DNA from: Circinella umbellata
Lineage: Eukaryota; Mucoromycota; Mucoromycetes; Mucorales; Lichtheimiaceae
Assembly (NCBI GenBank): GCA_025093555.1
Contig: JAIWNF010000003.1
Location: 806,001 to 870,000 of the forward strand
Reading direction: 5' to 3'
DNA: 64,000 nt
Shown here: positions 1 to 12,466 of the stretch, one piece after another
Layout of the letters: each line of letters starts with the position of its first letter
Position numbering within the stretch: position 1 is the stretch's first letter
Notes under the pieces: model-generated
What the model saw: only the letters and a program-made list of their open reading frames with translations
Database searches by the model: none
Told to the model about the DNA's origin: nothing
Translations under genes and position numbers: made by a program

Positions 1-2953
1 TTCGAATGATACTTCTTCATCCACTCCCATCTGTCCATTACCGCTCATAGGTGATGATTTTGCACTCACACTACGAGTTTGATCTTCCAGAGATTTAACT
101 TCCTGTAAATGTCGAGTGTGTGCTTCTTCTACACGCGTTGTCAATTCTCGGATTGTTTTCATGAATTTACGAAACTATGTTTTTTATATTAAATGGATAT
201 ATTGATCAATTACGTTATCTTTTAAGAGATTGGTTTCAATTTTAATGTGATTCATAACATATATATTACCTGTTCCAAATTTAGCAATGGCCCAAAACTC
301 ATACGCCATAACTGAGGTAAAATTTCTGTGGCAATAATTTCTTTATCCAAATGCTTTCCAAGTTCATCATAAACGGCTAACGTTGATAACTGAAAAAAAT
401 ATGGACCATGTTAGATATATAATAAAATATCAGCAATATATCAACAACAACAACATATATTTACCATCACGGCAGGTTCTTTGGTCTTGATATTCTTTAA
501 TAATGGAACAAGTTTTTCTTGCATTGTATACTAAATGTAGAGAAAAAAGTAAGTATTCATCCACCTTGATGTTATTTACACAAATCAGCTTCTCTTTTTG
601 GGCAAAAAAAAAGGAGGAGGGGCTTTACCTTATCAATAACTTTAATTAATGAATGAAAACAGATTAATGTGCTAACTTTAACAGATAGAACAGTGGTTTG
701 AACAAATAAATTTTGTACTCTTGGAAATACAGCATTCTTTACTGTTGTGTAGTCTAGTGCTTCTGATAATTGTGGGACAATACGTAATGCCTTTTCTTGT
801 ACTAAAGGAGTTGGTGCTTCTAATGATGCATAAACTAGCGGCATGATATCATCTCTGAAAGTTTCTCGAGGAGTTTTACTCTGAAGAGTATCTAATTTTT
901 CCAACAAAACAATCAAATTCTGTGGTGGGTCACGAACTTGAAATACGGGTTTTAGGGATGGTAAGACAAGTTCACAAAATTCACGTTGGTTAAGTTGTTC
1001 GACAATAGTAAATACATTGGGAATAGTATAGGGCAATAATTGATGATTTTTTAGTTCTTCCAATAGCTGTGGAAGGATCTATATTTAAACACAAATCAAA
1101 AGATCACTGTGAAGTTAACAACAGGAATAAAAAAAAGTGTAAATGAACTTTATTTTTGTTAACTAACCTTTCTTTTCAAGACTCGATCAGGAAATTGATT
1201 CAATACACGGACCAAGCCTTTCATAAATTGACTTTTCTCTTCACGTGTTTTCTCTGGGAAACTTTCTAAAAATTTCATGGTAGATACCAAAATGTTGTCA
1301 AAATATTTGGAGCTTTGAAACTCTTCAGCTGTAATACGTTGCGAAGGATATCTTGCTAATAAACTACGAATTACGTCTATTATATATATATATAAATTCT
1401 CTTAATTTTCTTGGTTTCTCTTTCCCTATATATTATTTCTTGTCCTTTTTCATTGTCTGCAACATATTATCATGATAATACCTTGAAAATGTGGTGGCAT
1501 ATTTTTGTAATCCATCATATTTAATCCTTGGATTTTCCGTTCATAAGTTCGTAAGTTATTGAATGTATGTAGTAAAGGCACACCTTTGTTGTGAATAGCA
1601 TATGCCAAACAACCCAAGGCAAACATATCATTTGCTTGGGTTACTTCGTTATCAAGAATGAACTCTGGGGCTAAAAAAAATTGAGAGAGAGTTATGTTGA
1701 TAATTGTTCGAATCGACTACTCACTACTACATCTGCTGTCCCTGTTATCAACTGTTGACTTATCCTTTTTTTTTTTTACTATGTGTCACTTACCAGCATA
1801 ATCCAAATTGATTTGACATGCTTCAGGAAGATAGTCATTGTAATCATAATAAGTGCTAGTATCACGTTCGTCTGGATTATTAAGGAAAACACCAAAACCC
1901 AATCTATTATAAGAATCCACAGATGATAAGAATTACACAAACATATTCAAACTCCAAATCACGTTTTTTCAACCATTAAAAATATAAATTCAATAAGTAC
2001 CCTCCAATTTTCCAATCACCCTGCAATAATAACAGTTCATCATTCATTTATTGATTAATTTACATATTTATATATTTATTACATATCTTTTGAAAAAAGT
2101 TTAATAATGAATAATAAATTTACCTTTGCATTGACAAATATTGATTCGGGTGTCAAATTATGATGAACTACTTTAGCATCATTTAAAAATTGCATTCCTT
2201 TACCCACTTGAGATAACCCTTTTTGTATCTGAATAATAATAATGAATATCCTTTAGTATATTTTCATGTAAAGCCCCATTTTTTACTCATTTCACTTTTT
2301 AATTTACCTCAAGTTCATCCACTTCATATGTCATATCGGTCCCTGGTGTAGAATAATTACTATCCATTTTTAATAAGTGAGATAAAGTACCAATCAAAGG
2401 TTCTGTTACAAAAGCAATAGAAGATCTCGATTCTGAAACAGGTTCAACTACTTCTAAAATAGAGGGATGTCTTAAACGTGCCAAATTACTAGCCTATATA
2501 CAAAAAATATTGAGAAGAGACCCAAAAAAAGAGAGAGAGAAGGAAGGTCGTTAGCTTCTTCACTTTCTTTTCGGGTTATATTGTATACGATCGGGAATTG
2601 ATTAACTTGCTTCTTTTTTTAATAACTCGTAAACTTTTTCCGTATCATTTTTTGAGGCACCACGTTCACGTTTAAAGGAAACATCGAGTGATCGTTTTTC
2701 AAATATCTATATATCTCATTTTCATCAGTACATGTATATATATATATATATATATATAGATATTATAAATCGCGTTGAGTGAAATGTCGAAGAAAAAGGT
2801 CCGTACAAATATAGCATAATGTTTTCCAGTCGTTTTTCGTAAACCGAGATAAATCTTCCATAATCCAGCTGTAGATATTTGTGATTTAATATCGTATCGT
2901 GACGTTATACTATTGGTGATGGAGTTGATGAATGAATAAATGGCTGAACTCAT
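1..2953 (-). CDS. SCY1-like pseudokinase (SCYL2 type), C-terminus beyond the window
   Basis: Twelve exons can be joined in continuous phase: 2953-2807, 2706-2611, 2493-2308, 2228-2124, 2020-2001, 1903-1794, 1670-1482, 1376-1168, 1078-629, 530-465, 389-270 and 174-<1. The start is the ATG at 2953 (MSSAIYSFINSITNS). The protein has a kinase-like fold followed by HEAT-type helices. The catalytic signatures are degenerate: HRD is replaced by VHHNLTPESIF and DFG by GGLGFGVF, as known for the SCY1 family of pseudokinases. Members act in clathrin-dependent traffic between Golgi and endosomes; that role is inferred from the family. After the kinase-like part come APEF and a MMDYKNMPPHFQ segment, then the helical repeat exon 1078-629. 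One exon is only 20 nt long (2020-2001), and the intron 2494-2610 uses a GC donor. The last visible exon is charged and helical and runs off the left edge. Confidence 0.88.
2494..2610 (-). other. Intron with a GC-AG boundary in the SCY1-like gene
   Basis: The exon ends ...AAAGAA and is followed by GCAAGT, the classic weak-donor consensus of GC-AG introns. The acceptor is TATAG before GCTAGTAATTTGG. Only this donor keeps the frame from LLKKE into ASNLARLRHPS. The GT two bases further on would lead into a stop codon. Confidence 0.75.
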
Positions 2954-3239
2954 GTTAGTTAAATTAAAGGCCTTGGCACCTTCCAAAACGTAAAGGAAAG
3001 ATTAAAAAAAAAAGGCTGGGCGTTTTAGTTGCTTTATTAAAAGAAGTGTATATGAAATATTTATCTGGGTCTGAACTTCTCGGCAAAATAAGAAAATGGG
3101 TGGTTACTGCTCGAATTTGGGCGCTTATACAATTCCTGGGGAATAAATTGAGGGAAGGGGAAAATATAAGTGCTCTTAAATAATCCATGAATAACAGTGG
3201 ATGTCTGACTTGCACTTATGATAAATGAATATATAACAG

Positions 3240-6200
3240 TTAAGCTATTTGATAAGATTTTTGGTTTACTTTACACATATGCTCATCATCTTGGTTACTT
3301 AAAATACATACCATACGAACGGAGTGATGGCGAAACCAAACTAAATTTTTCATCCAGTTGAAATTTACTGGTTGTAGTTGATGGCGTTGTTGTTGTTGTT
3401 GTTGTTGTGGGGGAATATTTATACTGTCGGATGATAACAGAGTTATTGTACCTGTTAATTCAATACCGGTTGCACCAACCGAATCTCGATTAAAAGTGGT
3501 ATAGCCAGCTTTCACTGCAGATGAGTGCACCGTGTGATGTTTTCTTCTTTTTCCATTCTTGACAATATTAGATGATAATAGTTTTAAGGGTGAGAAACAA
3601 AAAACGCATGTTTGACTAGATCTGTATTCGTTCTGTAAACCAACAGCCGTCGAATGGTAATGTGCACTTCGAAACTTCTTCCCACCTCTTCTTGGTCGTC
3701 CTCTAAGAAGAGTGTTGAACCCCATTCCTGCAAGTCCGATCCTATCAATACAAAAAAAAAATACATTCATGTCGATTTCTTAATCTCATAACAGTATTAC
3801 ATAAAAATGATATAATGAACAAAATAATAAAAATAAGCTTACAGCATCATGACGGTAGCATCCTTTTTCTTCAAATACAATTTATCGGCCACCACCTTTT
3901 TCACGTAATGAAGTTCAGCACGAGGCAGTTTAGAATAAACAAGGTTATTTTTAATTGTCTGGTTTCGCCTTTCATTCATAGCAGAAGGAGAATAATAGAA
4001 ATTACGAAGTGTATTCTTAACAGTCAGTCAACTCTAATATATCATCAAGGTGAGGAATCAATCAGGCACTATCCAAAATAAATAAATAAATATAACACAT
4101 AATTTAATTACCTTTTGCCTTTTAAATATTTCACCTGGTTCCATAATGCCATTGAACGAGTTCTTCTTCGACAATTATTCACCATCAACAACCTTCTTGT
4201 TTTTCTTCGACTATTTTAGAAAAAAAGTGATAAGTAATTGACTTGCGTGTTATGTGTTGAAGGAAACTCACTTTTTTACGCCTTACTCGTCTCTTATTAA
4301 TCTTCCTGTTAAACGACTCCTCATACACTTGTTCATGTGTGATTGAGAAAGGTTTCACCAGTTTTAAATCATTGATAGAACATTCTTTTTTGGTGAATTT
4401 TATTTCGTTGGTGAGTTTGATACGTAATTGCTCGATTTGTTGATTCGATAAAGGTTGATCAGTTAAACGTATCGAATCATGATCAGCACAAGTTTGGATA
4501 ACCCAGAAACAATGACGGTCACTTTGTTGTCGTTGTTGTAAGGTCTGGTCTGTTTCTTAAGTTGGTGATTTTGCAGCTGTTCCTGAACGTTGTTGCTGTT
4601 GCTGTTATCAGACTCTTGTTGTTGTTGCAGTTGACTTGAAATAAAAACCACTTTTTGCTTCTCTTCACTACCATCGATAATCTCCGCCTTTTCAAGATTA
4701 AGCAAGCCTTCGATTTGTTCAAGTTGCTGTTGTTGGTATTCTTGTTGTTGGTTGTACAAATGAACGTGGAACTAAACATTATCATTTGTCAAGGAAATTG
4801 TTTGAGCTAATACAACATGACCGTAATCGATGGCCTCATATGCAACCTTCTTGAGATTCAACACTGACATCAATATTCGCTGTAACATCCTCATGTTGCA
4901 TGCGTTCTGGAGCTGGCTTGATAGATGGTACATTAATAGGCAAATCACCAGTAGTGCCGTGGTTTTCAATGGCCTAAAAACGCAATATCTAATAAAAAAC
5001 TATATTCACACAAAAAGAGGAAAGGTAAAACAAAGAAGACAAATAGATATATCTTCGAGCTAATTTGAGCAAATGACTTTTTTTCCGTTTGGCGTAAACG
5101 TGGCCTTTAAGCTTCTGACTTAACAAACGCTTGATGGTACCACGACTCTTTAAACATTCAGCTTTAGCTATTTTTCATTCCTCGGTAGCCTCCCTGAATT
5201 GGGTCTTCATATATCTATAGCTGCAGTTATCTTGTTGATCATGTCTTCAACGTGATCCAATTGTTGTTGCAGTTGTTGCAATGACTTTTCAACATACTCC
5301 TTTGCAACATGAAGACCTTTACTTTTTTTTTTACGATTCTTCTTTTGTCTTGTCTCATATCCGGACACCACAGGAACATGGCCATCCTTAATCAATCTCA
5401 ATATAGAAACCATCTTGTCACGTCTAACAACCATTCGGTTGGCAAATATTATTTTATGACTACGTATTACATAAAGAGACACCCTTCTCTTTATCGAAAA
5501 AAGACCACCACATGAAGTTTCCGTTCTTAAGGGTAGCATAGCTTGAAGTGACTGCCTCATCTGTACCAACAGGTGTTACCTCGAAGGGTCCTTGTAGAAT
5601 ACCATCCTTGTGAGGTGTTAAAATCTCGTACATAATGGTAGGATTGATGGGTGTTGCATGAATATTGTGAGGAGAAACGATTGGAGATATCTCTTGTACG
5701 TGATCATGATAACCGACAGCAATCAGGATTGAGTTGGCGAGAATGACGAATGGCAATTGGGTTGAAAGACACATCGAGTCTGAGAGAGGAGAGTAGGGTA
5801 GTAGCTGGTTGGTAATGAGCTTTATAACAGCGATTTCGTCAGATTTAGGAGACTTGTGATAGAAAGCTTTTAAGACCTCGTTATCAGATACATTTCTAGT
5901 TTGATTAATTTTTGGATTGCAAAGTAATGCCTTGATTAAACCTAAAAGATCGAACGGAATATTCAACATTTACCTCTTCAACACTGTCTTTGCCAAAAAA
6001 AAAAAAATGACTTATTCAAAAGTATATACATAGATCTATCAAGCAAGATAATAATAATAATTAAAACATATTGATACCTTCAAGTTTTCTGATACGAGTA
6101 GCACTTGATTCTTTCACTTTTTCTTCTGGTGTTGGAGCTACCGTTTTTCCCTTTGGAACGACTGCCTTGTCCGACTGAAGGTATAATATTCGTACTACGT

Positions 6201-7314
6201 AGTCGTGCCTTTTTCCATCACATTTTGGCCTTCTTCTTCCTCTACCACTTCCTCCTCCTATTCTTCAGTTTCGCTTTCCCACATTTCTACTAAATTACCA
6301 GGTTCAAGGTTGCTTGAAACATGATTGATGTCCTATAGTAATACGAAAACAAATGGAATAATACGCATCAATGCTTTGATTTAGCGTAACCGAGCAATTT
6401 ATTTTTATATTTCCCCATTCTTACCTTGTCCTTTTCAGCCTTAGCACCAATACCCGATTTTCTCTGTTATAGAATTGTTATTAAATATATTCATAGATGA
6501 ATAATAAACATCAAAAATAATAATAAAAGTGAATCATACCGCTTCAAGCTCTTTTAGAATGGAAGTCAATCTGTCTAAACGTTTCATACAGGATTGAACA
6601 CGCGTTGCGTATTTATGTTCATTATCTTCGTCACGTTTTCCGTGCCGTATATGCTTTGCCATTTGTTGACATTCATGCTGAATCTTGGATTTAATTTGTT
6701 TTTTTGATAACTGTTGAGGTTGTGTCGTCGAAGATTGTTGTTGTTTTTCTCCTTTTTTGTTTTCTAAATAAACGCCTTGGGACGTACGATTGTCTTTTGT
6801 TCACGTTCAGGAGCCAAATGTACTCGAAGTAAAATACGAATCAAGTAGCGTTGGGATTTTGCATAAATATTAGTTCCAGACCACATATTTTGTAAAGTTG
6901 TATTGAATTCTTTGATCGCTGTTGCTGTTATGATGCTTGGACCGTCTGCTGTTGAAGGAAAGTTGGATTTTTTGAAACAAGGTCAGCCCATAATGGATGG
7001 ATGGTAACGTTGTTCTTATTTTTTTTTATTTCCAAGATTATGTGACTGTATGAATTGTAAGTGGACCTTGGTGCATATTTCTTGTAAATCTTTTGCTCTG
7101 GTATTGGGCTTATATAACTTATCAAGTTGGTCCTTTAGAGCAATACTGTATTTGGGGGGGGGTAAACATAATTTTGTTAATGTTGTTCAAGGATTCTTCG
7201 TTACGAATACGTAGTAAATGATTTTGGTAGAATTTTTGAAATATCAAAACCGGACTTTTCTTTTTCGAGCTGAGCGTCGTCCCCTTTGATAGTTGAAATA
7301 GTTTGCTGAGCCAT
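3240..7314 (-). pseudogene. Decayed multi-exon gene with TnpB/Fanzor-like C-terminus
   Basis: From an ATG at 7314 (MAQQTISTIKGDDAQLEKE) to a stop at 3240, coding-like segments alternate with introns that still have good sites, for example the exons around 6542-6600 (MKRLDRLTSILKELEA), 6425-6463 and 6301-6335. The reading frame is broken several times: near 7220, near 7020 and near 5470-5515, where the frame shifts between KEKGVSL and VIRSHKIIF. A segment at about 5550-5570 reads VGTDEAVTSSYAT, resembling a RuvC-I motif. The last exon (from about 3742) contains EYRSSQTCVFC and then FNRDSVGATGI, the order of the zinc ribbon and RuvC-III Asp in TnpB/Fanzor proteins. The second cysteine pair is missing (TVHSSAVKAGY). 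Family assignment is by motif only; the N-terminal half is not recognised. It looks like a recently inactivated mobile-element gene. Confidence 0.5.
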
Positions 7315-8093
7315 TAATAATAATCTCATCCTAACAAAGAGCAGGTTACCAAAAAAGCGTACATGTCTTCGACAAAGCTTACAACACTAAAGCCAAATAC
7401 CCAAAGCGACTTCAACCAGACCAGCCTATTCCATATATGTAAGTTTAAAACAATACATTATTATTTTCAGTATATGTTAAAAAAGGAAAAACAAAATTGA
7501 GAGTTTTGAGCCTTCTGCTATCGATTGCTGAATCGATCCACAAAAAGATTACATACCAAAAGCAACACAATGCTGAGCGAATGAGTTCCTTGATTTTGGC
7601 TTTATTTGAAAAGAAAAATGCAAAACGGGAGTCGATTTTAAGTAACGAGGCTATTGAGCAATAAATTCGGGAATGGATTACAAACCATAAAGTTTAGCAA
7701 CATAACCTACCTGATCTCTACTTAAGTTTGTTAATGCGACTATTCTTCCTGAAGAACTAGGAACATCCTGAACTATGGCACATACCACTTTATGACGATT
7801 TATGCATGAATGGGGATATGTTTACCATAAAAACAACAAATATTTATTACGATGGGCGTGATCGGCTAGTGTAGTTAAATATCGTCAAGCATGGACAAAG
7901 AGAATGATGCAGTATTGAGAATGAATGGAGACTTATAAGTATAAACCAACTTTATTAGCTACTAATCAGAAAAGTGTATACTGGTCACTCACTATAAGTC
8001 AGCATGATCGAAAATAAACATTCTGGCTTTAAAGAGTAAAGATTGTTTTACACAATAAATTACCTACGTAGACAATCAATCATGATATTAGAG
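7315..8093. other. Non-coding interval with scattered coding relics
   Basis: No intact gene is visible. Around 7880-7930 the plus strand reads a short KYRQAWTKRMMQY-like segment, compatible with a further decayed piece of the transposase relic that follows. The rest is AT-rich and disrupted in all frames. Confidence 0.4.
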
Positions 8094-8415
8094 CTCCAAT
8101 ATCCATGGCATGGAACAGTGAAGTCTGCAGCTTGAACATCACGAGCTTATTTTTATGTTGGAAGCAACAGAGAAGGAAGGTTACTGTACAAACAAAAATA
8201 TGATAAGACCATTGACCGAAGTTGATATTCCTCTTTTTGAATTACTTTATCCAAATGCCAGAGCAGTATATATTTTCGTTCCAAGTAGTGACCACAATCC
8301 ATATCATCACGATACTTTACTTGCATATAATATTGTTACGCCCTATTTTTTACCAGCTAAAAGATTTGACTATTTTGTTTTATATTATATTCGTTGCAAC
8401 TTTCTCACTAAATGA
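8094..8415 (+). pseudogene. DDE-transposase-like fragment (relic)
   Basis: The open stretch from 8155 reads EKEGYCTNKNMIRPLTEVDI, then FELLYPNARAVYIFV and SSDHNPYHHDTLLAYNI. This follows the pattern I know from fungal DDE transposases, in which a Gly-Tyr-Trp segment precedes a hydrophobic strand and an FDNSxNH catalytic motif. Here the expected Trp after Gly-Tyr is Cys, and the Asp-Asn of the motif has become Val-Pro. There is no start, no C-terminal part and no terminal repeat that I can see. It is therefore a degraded internal fragment. The assignment rests on motif resemblance alone. Confidence 0.45.
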
Positions 8416-8896
8416 AATTATTTCATCAAAGATAACAACAATTATTTCTTCTTTTATTTTTTTTTCTTTTTATTTGATAACAGTTTCATCATAAAGTGAA
8501 TTCTTTTTACTTATATTTTAGTATACAGTATTCTTTTATGCTATTCTTTTAAAAGAAATCAAATGTATCCGTTAATAGAAAAAAAAACAAATGAATGGAT
8601 TTAAGATGAGTGTATCTCATTGGAGCTCATAGATCTCCACAAGAGTATGGCAGAAACTTCACAAAAAAAATGAATAAAAAGTTGGTTTTTAACTTTGGAA
8701 TAATGTTAAAGAAATTCCGGTAATAAGAGTAACGGGCTGAACTGCCCTTAATTATGCAAAAACCAAGAGTGCGTCAATAACTATTAATTTACTTACAAAA
8801 ACACTTTATTACTTATTATTATTTTATAAAACTTCACTAACACTTAAGATATTTTATAGATTTGAGATATGCATTTAGATATGGTACAAAACATAA

Positions 8897-10520
8897 TTAG
8901 ATACGGGCACCAGGGTAATCTGGTATTTTTTCTTTAAGCAGCTTCTCAACAGCACTCCAAGCTTTTTTAGCTTCTTTTTCTGATTTCGTATAACTGGAGC
9001 AAGGTTTGCTTCTTTTAGCTGTTGGAATCTAATATAAAAATAATATCAATTATTATAAAAGTCATTTTGAAATTTTTACCTATGCATAATAATGTATATA
9101 TCACTTACATAATATTCCCCGTGAATATTCTGTTCTTCCACTTCAGGGCTAGTCGCCAAATAAAGGTGGGTAAGAGCCCCTTCATCGACTGAGACAAAAA
9201 TCAAACTAAGGAATTTGTCCATTATAGAGCCTTTATTGATATATGTATAATAAGGCTGAGTTTTGGCTGAACCGGGATCAGTTGTATTTACATAGAGCTA
9301 TCATATATAAATATACAAATAGCATGGTTACTACATTGTTAATAACATGGTTTACTTTCGTATCTAACCATGACAAAGATGTCCAAAAATAATATTATTT
9401 TATATACACTTACATTATTGGCACCTTTAGCTTTTAACCTTCGATCAAGCTCAGACGAAAGTAGCATTATGATTGCCTAAAAGCGGAAAACACACATAAT
9501 AAATAATGACGTACTCAACAAACATAAAATTATTCATTATATATAAATAAGAATAGTAATGTAAACAAAAAAAACATGTATTGGGTTATAAATTACCTTT
9601 GTTCTACCATACTGTAAAACTGTATTATAATAATCTTCATCGTTCATTTTTTCAATAAAGGTGTTGAAAAACTTGGTGACTGCATAAAGGCTTGATGATA
9701 TGTTGACAATTCGACTAGGCATTGATTTTTCAAGAATTGGCAATAGTTGGACCGTTAGATAATGAGGTCCAATGACATTGGTTGCAAACGTGGTTTCAAA
9801 TCCTTTAAAAAAGAACAAAAAAAAAAGTGGAATTGTTTGTTATAATTTCGAATACATTTTTGACATGTGGAGATAATAATGGTGGCCAATTATATATTAC
9901 CATCTTTAGAGCGTTGAAAACCACCCGTGGCTATTGTTCCCGCATTATTAATTAAAATATGTAATTGGTCATATTTAGATAAAAAGATTTCTGCAAAATT
10001 TTTTATAGATTTCAAATCATTCAAATCGAGCAAAATACATTCGACCTTGTTATTTCCAGTTTCTTCCTGTATTTTTTGAACAACTAATTCACCTTTAGAC
10101 TTGTTACGACATCCCAAAATTCTATGTAGTAATACATAATGTTATATATAAATAATAGTTATTACGTAGTCCAAATATAAGATTCTAGTTAATGACTTTT
10201 ATTAGAATAATAGTACTGCTACTGCTTATTACATACACTGTACAATTCTTTCGAGCAATTTCAAGCGCGCAAATTTCACCAAGCTACAAATAATTGAAAG
10301 GAAATTGGAGGGATATTCAATATTAGCTATTTTCTCAATATCATTATTGTTGACTATTTATAGTGCGTCTATTAGCACTCTAATTAATGTATTATATATG
10401 TAGAATCTATTCTATCTATGGTAAAGCACATACACCAGCTGAGGCACCAGTAATAATGGCTACTTTGCCTGAAAGATCAGGAATATTGCCAGTTTGAAAC
10501 CGATTTTTGTTGTCGACCAT
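8897..10520 (-). CDS. Short-chain dehydrogenase/reductase (retinol dehydrogenase-like)
   Basis: Seven exons in phase: 10520-10434, 10283-10237, 10121-9901, 9802-9597, 9476-9414, 9297-9109 and 9028-8897, giving 314 residues. The Rossmann nucleotide-binding motif is VAIITGASAGLGE (TGxxxGxG), followed by ILGCRNKSKG, ILLDLNDL (adenine-binding Asp) and ILINNAGT. The catalytic Ser is in VNISSSLYAV and the catalytic Tyr-Lys in YGRTK. The TDPGSAKT segment lies after the active site as usual. The overall pattern resembles the RDH/WW-domain oxidoreductase branch of NAD(P)-dependent SDRs; the substrate is unknown. The ATG at 10520 was chosen because it directly precedes the Rossmann fold. The same frame continues upstream with a hydrophobic stretch, so an N-terminally longer, membrane-anchored form is possible. 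Confidence 0.88.
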
Positions 10521-11698
10521 TAAAATTATAAAAGATAAACAAAAGTTAAGAATAATTACTAACAGAAATGATTGTTGATATTGCTTAAAGAAAAAGAAAA
10601 AAAAAAGAGCTGGTTTTATTATCTTCATTAGTCCAGAAAAAAAACATGATTGGGTAGACATATTGTAAACTGATTTAGAAGGGGATGTCAGAGATAATAA
10701 TTTTTGGTAATATTTCATAACTGTACTAACCTTTACGGAGAATTTATAAAAATAAGGAATTCCCACGTCATAATACTATATTCGCTTTGAGAGAGTACAA
10801 GACACTTACTTAAATTTTAATAAAGAAGAATCGAGAGCATTTACTGATTACTAATTTGTTTGTAGATTACTAATACACCTTTGATACTGTATGTGTATGC
10901 ACGAGTAGAAAGGTGTTAAAGCCGTACTAATTGATTTCTTAACATTTATCGATAAGGAAATCAAACGTATGCTGTAACGAAATTTATTTTCAATTTTACA
11001 AATAAAAATTTTCTTATCTAACGGGATCCAATCAAAGTGCTATAATGCAAGAAAAAAAAATAAAAAATGGTATACGTAATGGCAAGTTACGTAATAAATG
11101 AAGCATTATCAATACATAATCATACTACTATCAGTAGTAGTCACAATAGTTTCAATTCACAACTATCCCCACTATATATATTAAATTACCTTAAGAAAAT
11201 TGAAAGAGACCCGCCAGATTAATATTTTGACATGTAAAAACAAAAGAAGAAAATAACGTATAATGAGAACCATTGCCTTCAATCAATACGGGGAATTTCA
11301 AATGGATAATCACTGCATATCTATAAATTATCTATTTCTAAACAGTAAAAATCTTTGAATAACGACTATAAATCTCGAAGTAAAAACTAAATAGGAATGT
11401 TGTTTACTTTTTTTTTATAAAACCATTTCTTTAGTTTCATGTATAGTGTATTGAAGGCTGTTAATACATTTTTATGAATTCGAAGATAATCATACGTATA
11501 AAAAAAAATACTGGAAATCTCTGCTAAATCTTTCAGCTGCGGAGTAAAATAATTTGAAATTGCTCAACGCGAACTTGCTCGCCTTTTTTATGTTCTTTAG
11601 TTTTTAAATCAAATTGGTCTGCCTTTTCCAAAAAAAAGAAAGCCAGTAATATCCTGCTTCTACTTTTTATAAAAATTAGATTTGTTTTTTTCCCAACT

Positions 11699-11932
11699 AT
11701 GTTTGTCCAACTTTTTCTTTTTAGTTTGCATGGATTTGGAAACACTAATACGTGGACAGTTTTTGATGCTTATCATAATATGATACTTGCATCTTTTTTC
11801 TTATATTATAATAGGGGATCAGCATTAAATATATGTGACCATGCGAGTGTAATTCAATTAGAAGTAATAAGACAAGAAATATATAATAAAAAAACTGCAC
11901 AAAGAACAAAAAGAGCTGTTTTATATTTATAG
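11699..11932 (+). pseudogene. Possible coding relic, unrecognised
   Basis: A 77-codon open stretch reads NTNTWTVFDAYHNMILA and ends with a charged helix-like segment (IQLEVIRQEIYNKKTAQRTK). No start context, splice sites or recognised domain support a gene. The composition is more protein-like than the surrounding DNA, so it may be a fragment of a repeat-family gene. Confidence 0.2.
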
Positions 11933-12466
11933 CTTATTTATGTACGTATGAATGATATAATGTTTAAAGTTTTCTTCTTTTCGCAAGACATATTAGATAC
12001 ATGTGAGGTCAAGTACATATGGATAGAATCTTACCAGATCATCATAACTCAAATCAAGAATTCGATATAGCGAGCGGTGACGGTATATTATCATTCTCCA
12101 GCAAATTGTATGGATGAACTGGTGGGATATAATGCTGTTGGTCTCGACCATTTTTTTCTTAAAATAGAAGCTTCATTTTTTACCCTATCAGATTTGAATA
12201 GTTGTAAAGAACCTTCAACAAGAACCTATTTTATAACATATGTATTAATATATTAGAATAAACTTATGGTATACCAAGCGCGTTGTACCAAAAAAAAATA
12301 CGAACTCTCGATTGAAATAGTGCCCTCAAAGTTCCTTTCAAGACACTCATATCATATTTGCTTCGTTGCAAATAGCATGTACGCATATTAATAAATCGGT
12401 GTATACGCCATCATATTCAAGGTCCATTTTATATGCGCGCATTGTATAACCTGATATTGATTATAG

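Noticed and set aside
3815..4081. Plus-strand open frame of 88 codons.
   Set aside because: It overlaps the better-supported exons of the minus-strand TnpB-like relic (for example SKLPRAELHYVKKVVADK) and has no recognisable motif.
7140..7170. A very short intron-like sequence GTTTAC...AAATACAG in the relic.
   Set aside because: At about 22 nt it is too short to be spliced; the frame break is better explained by mutation.
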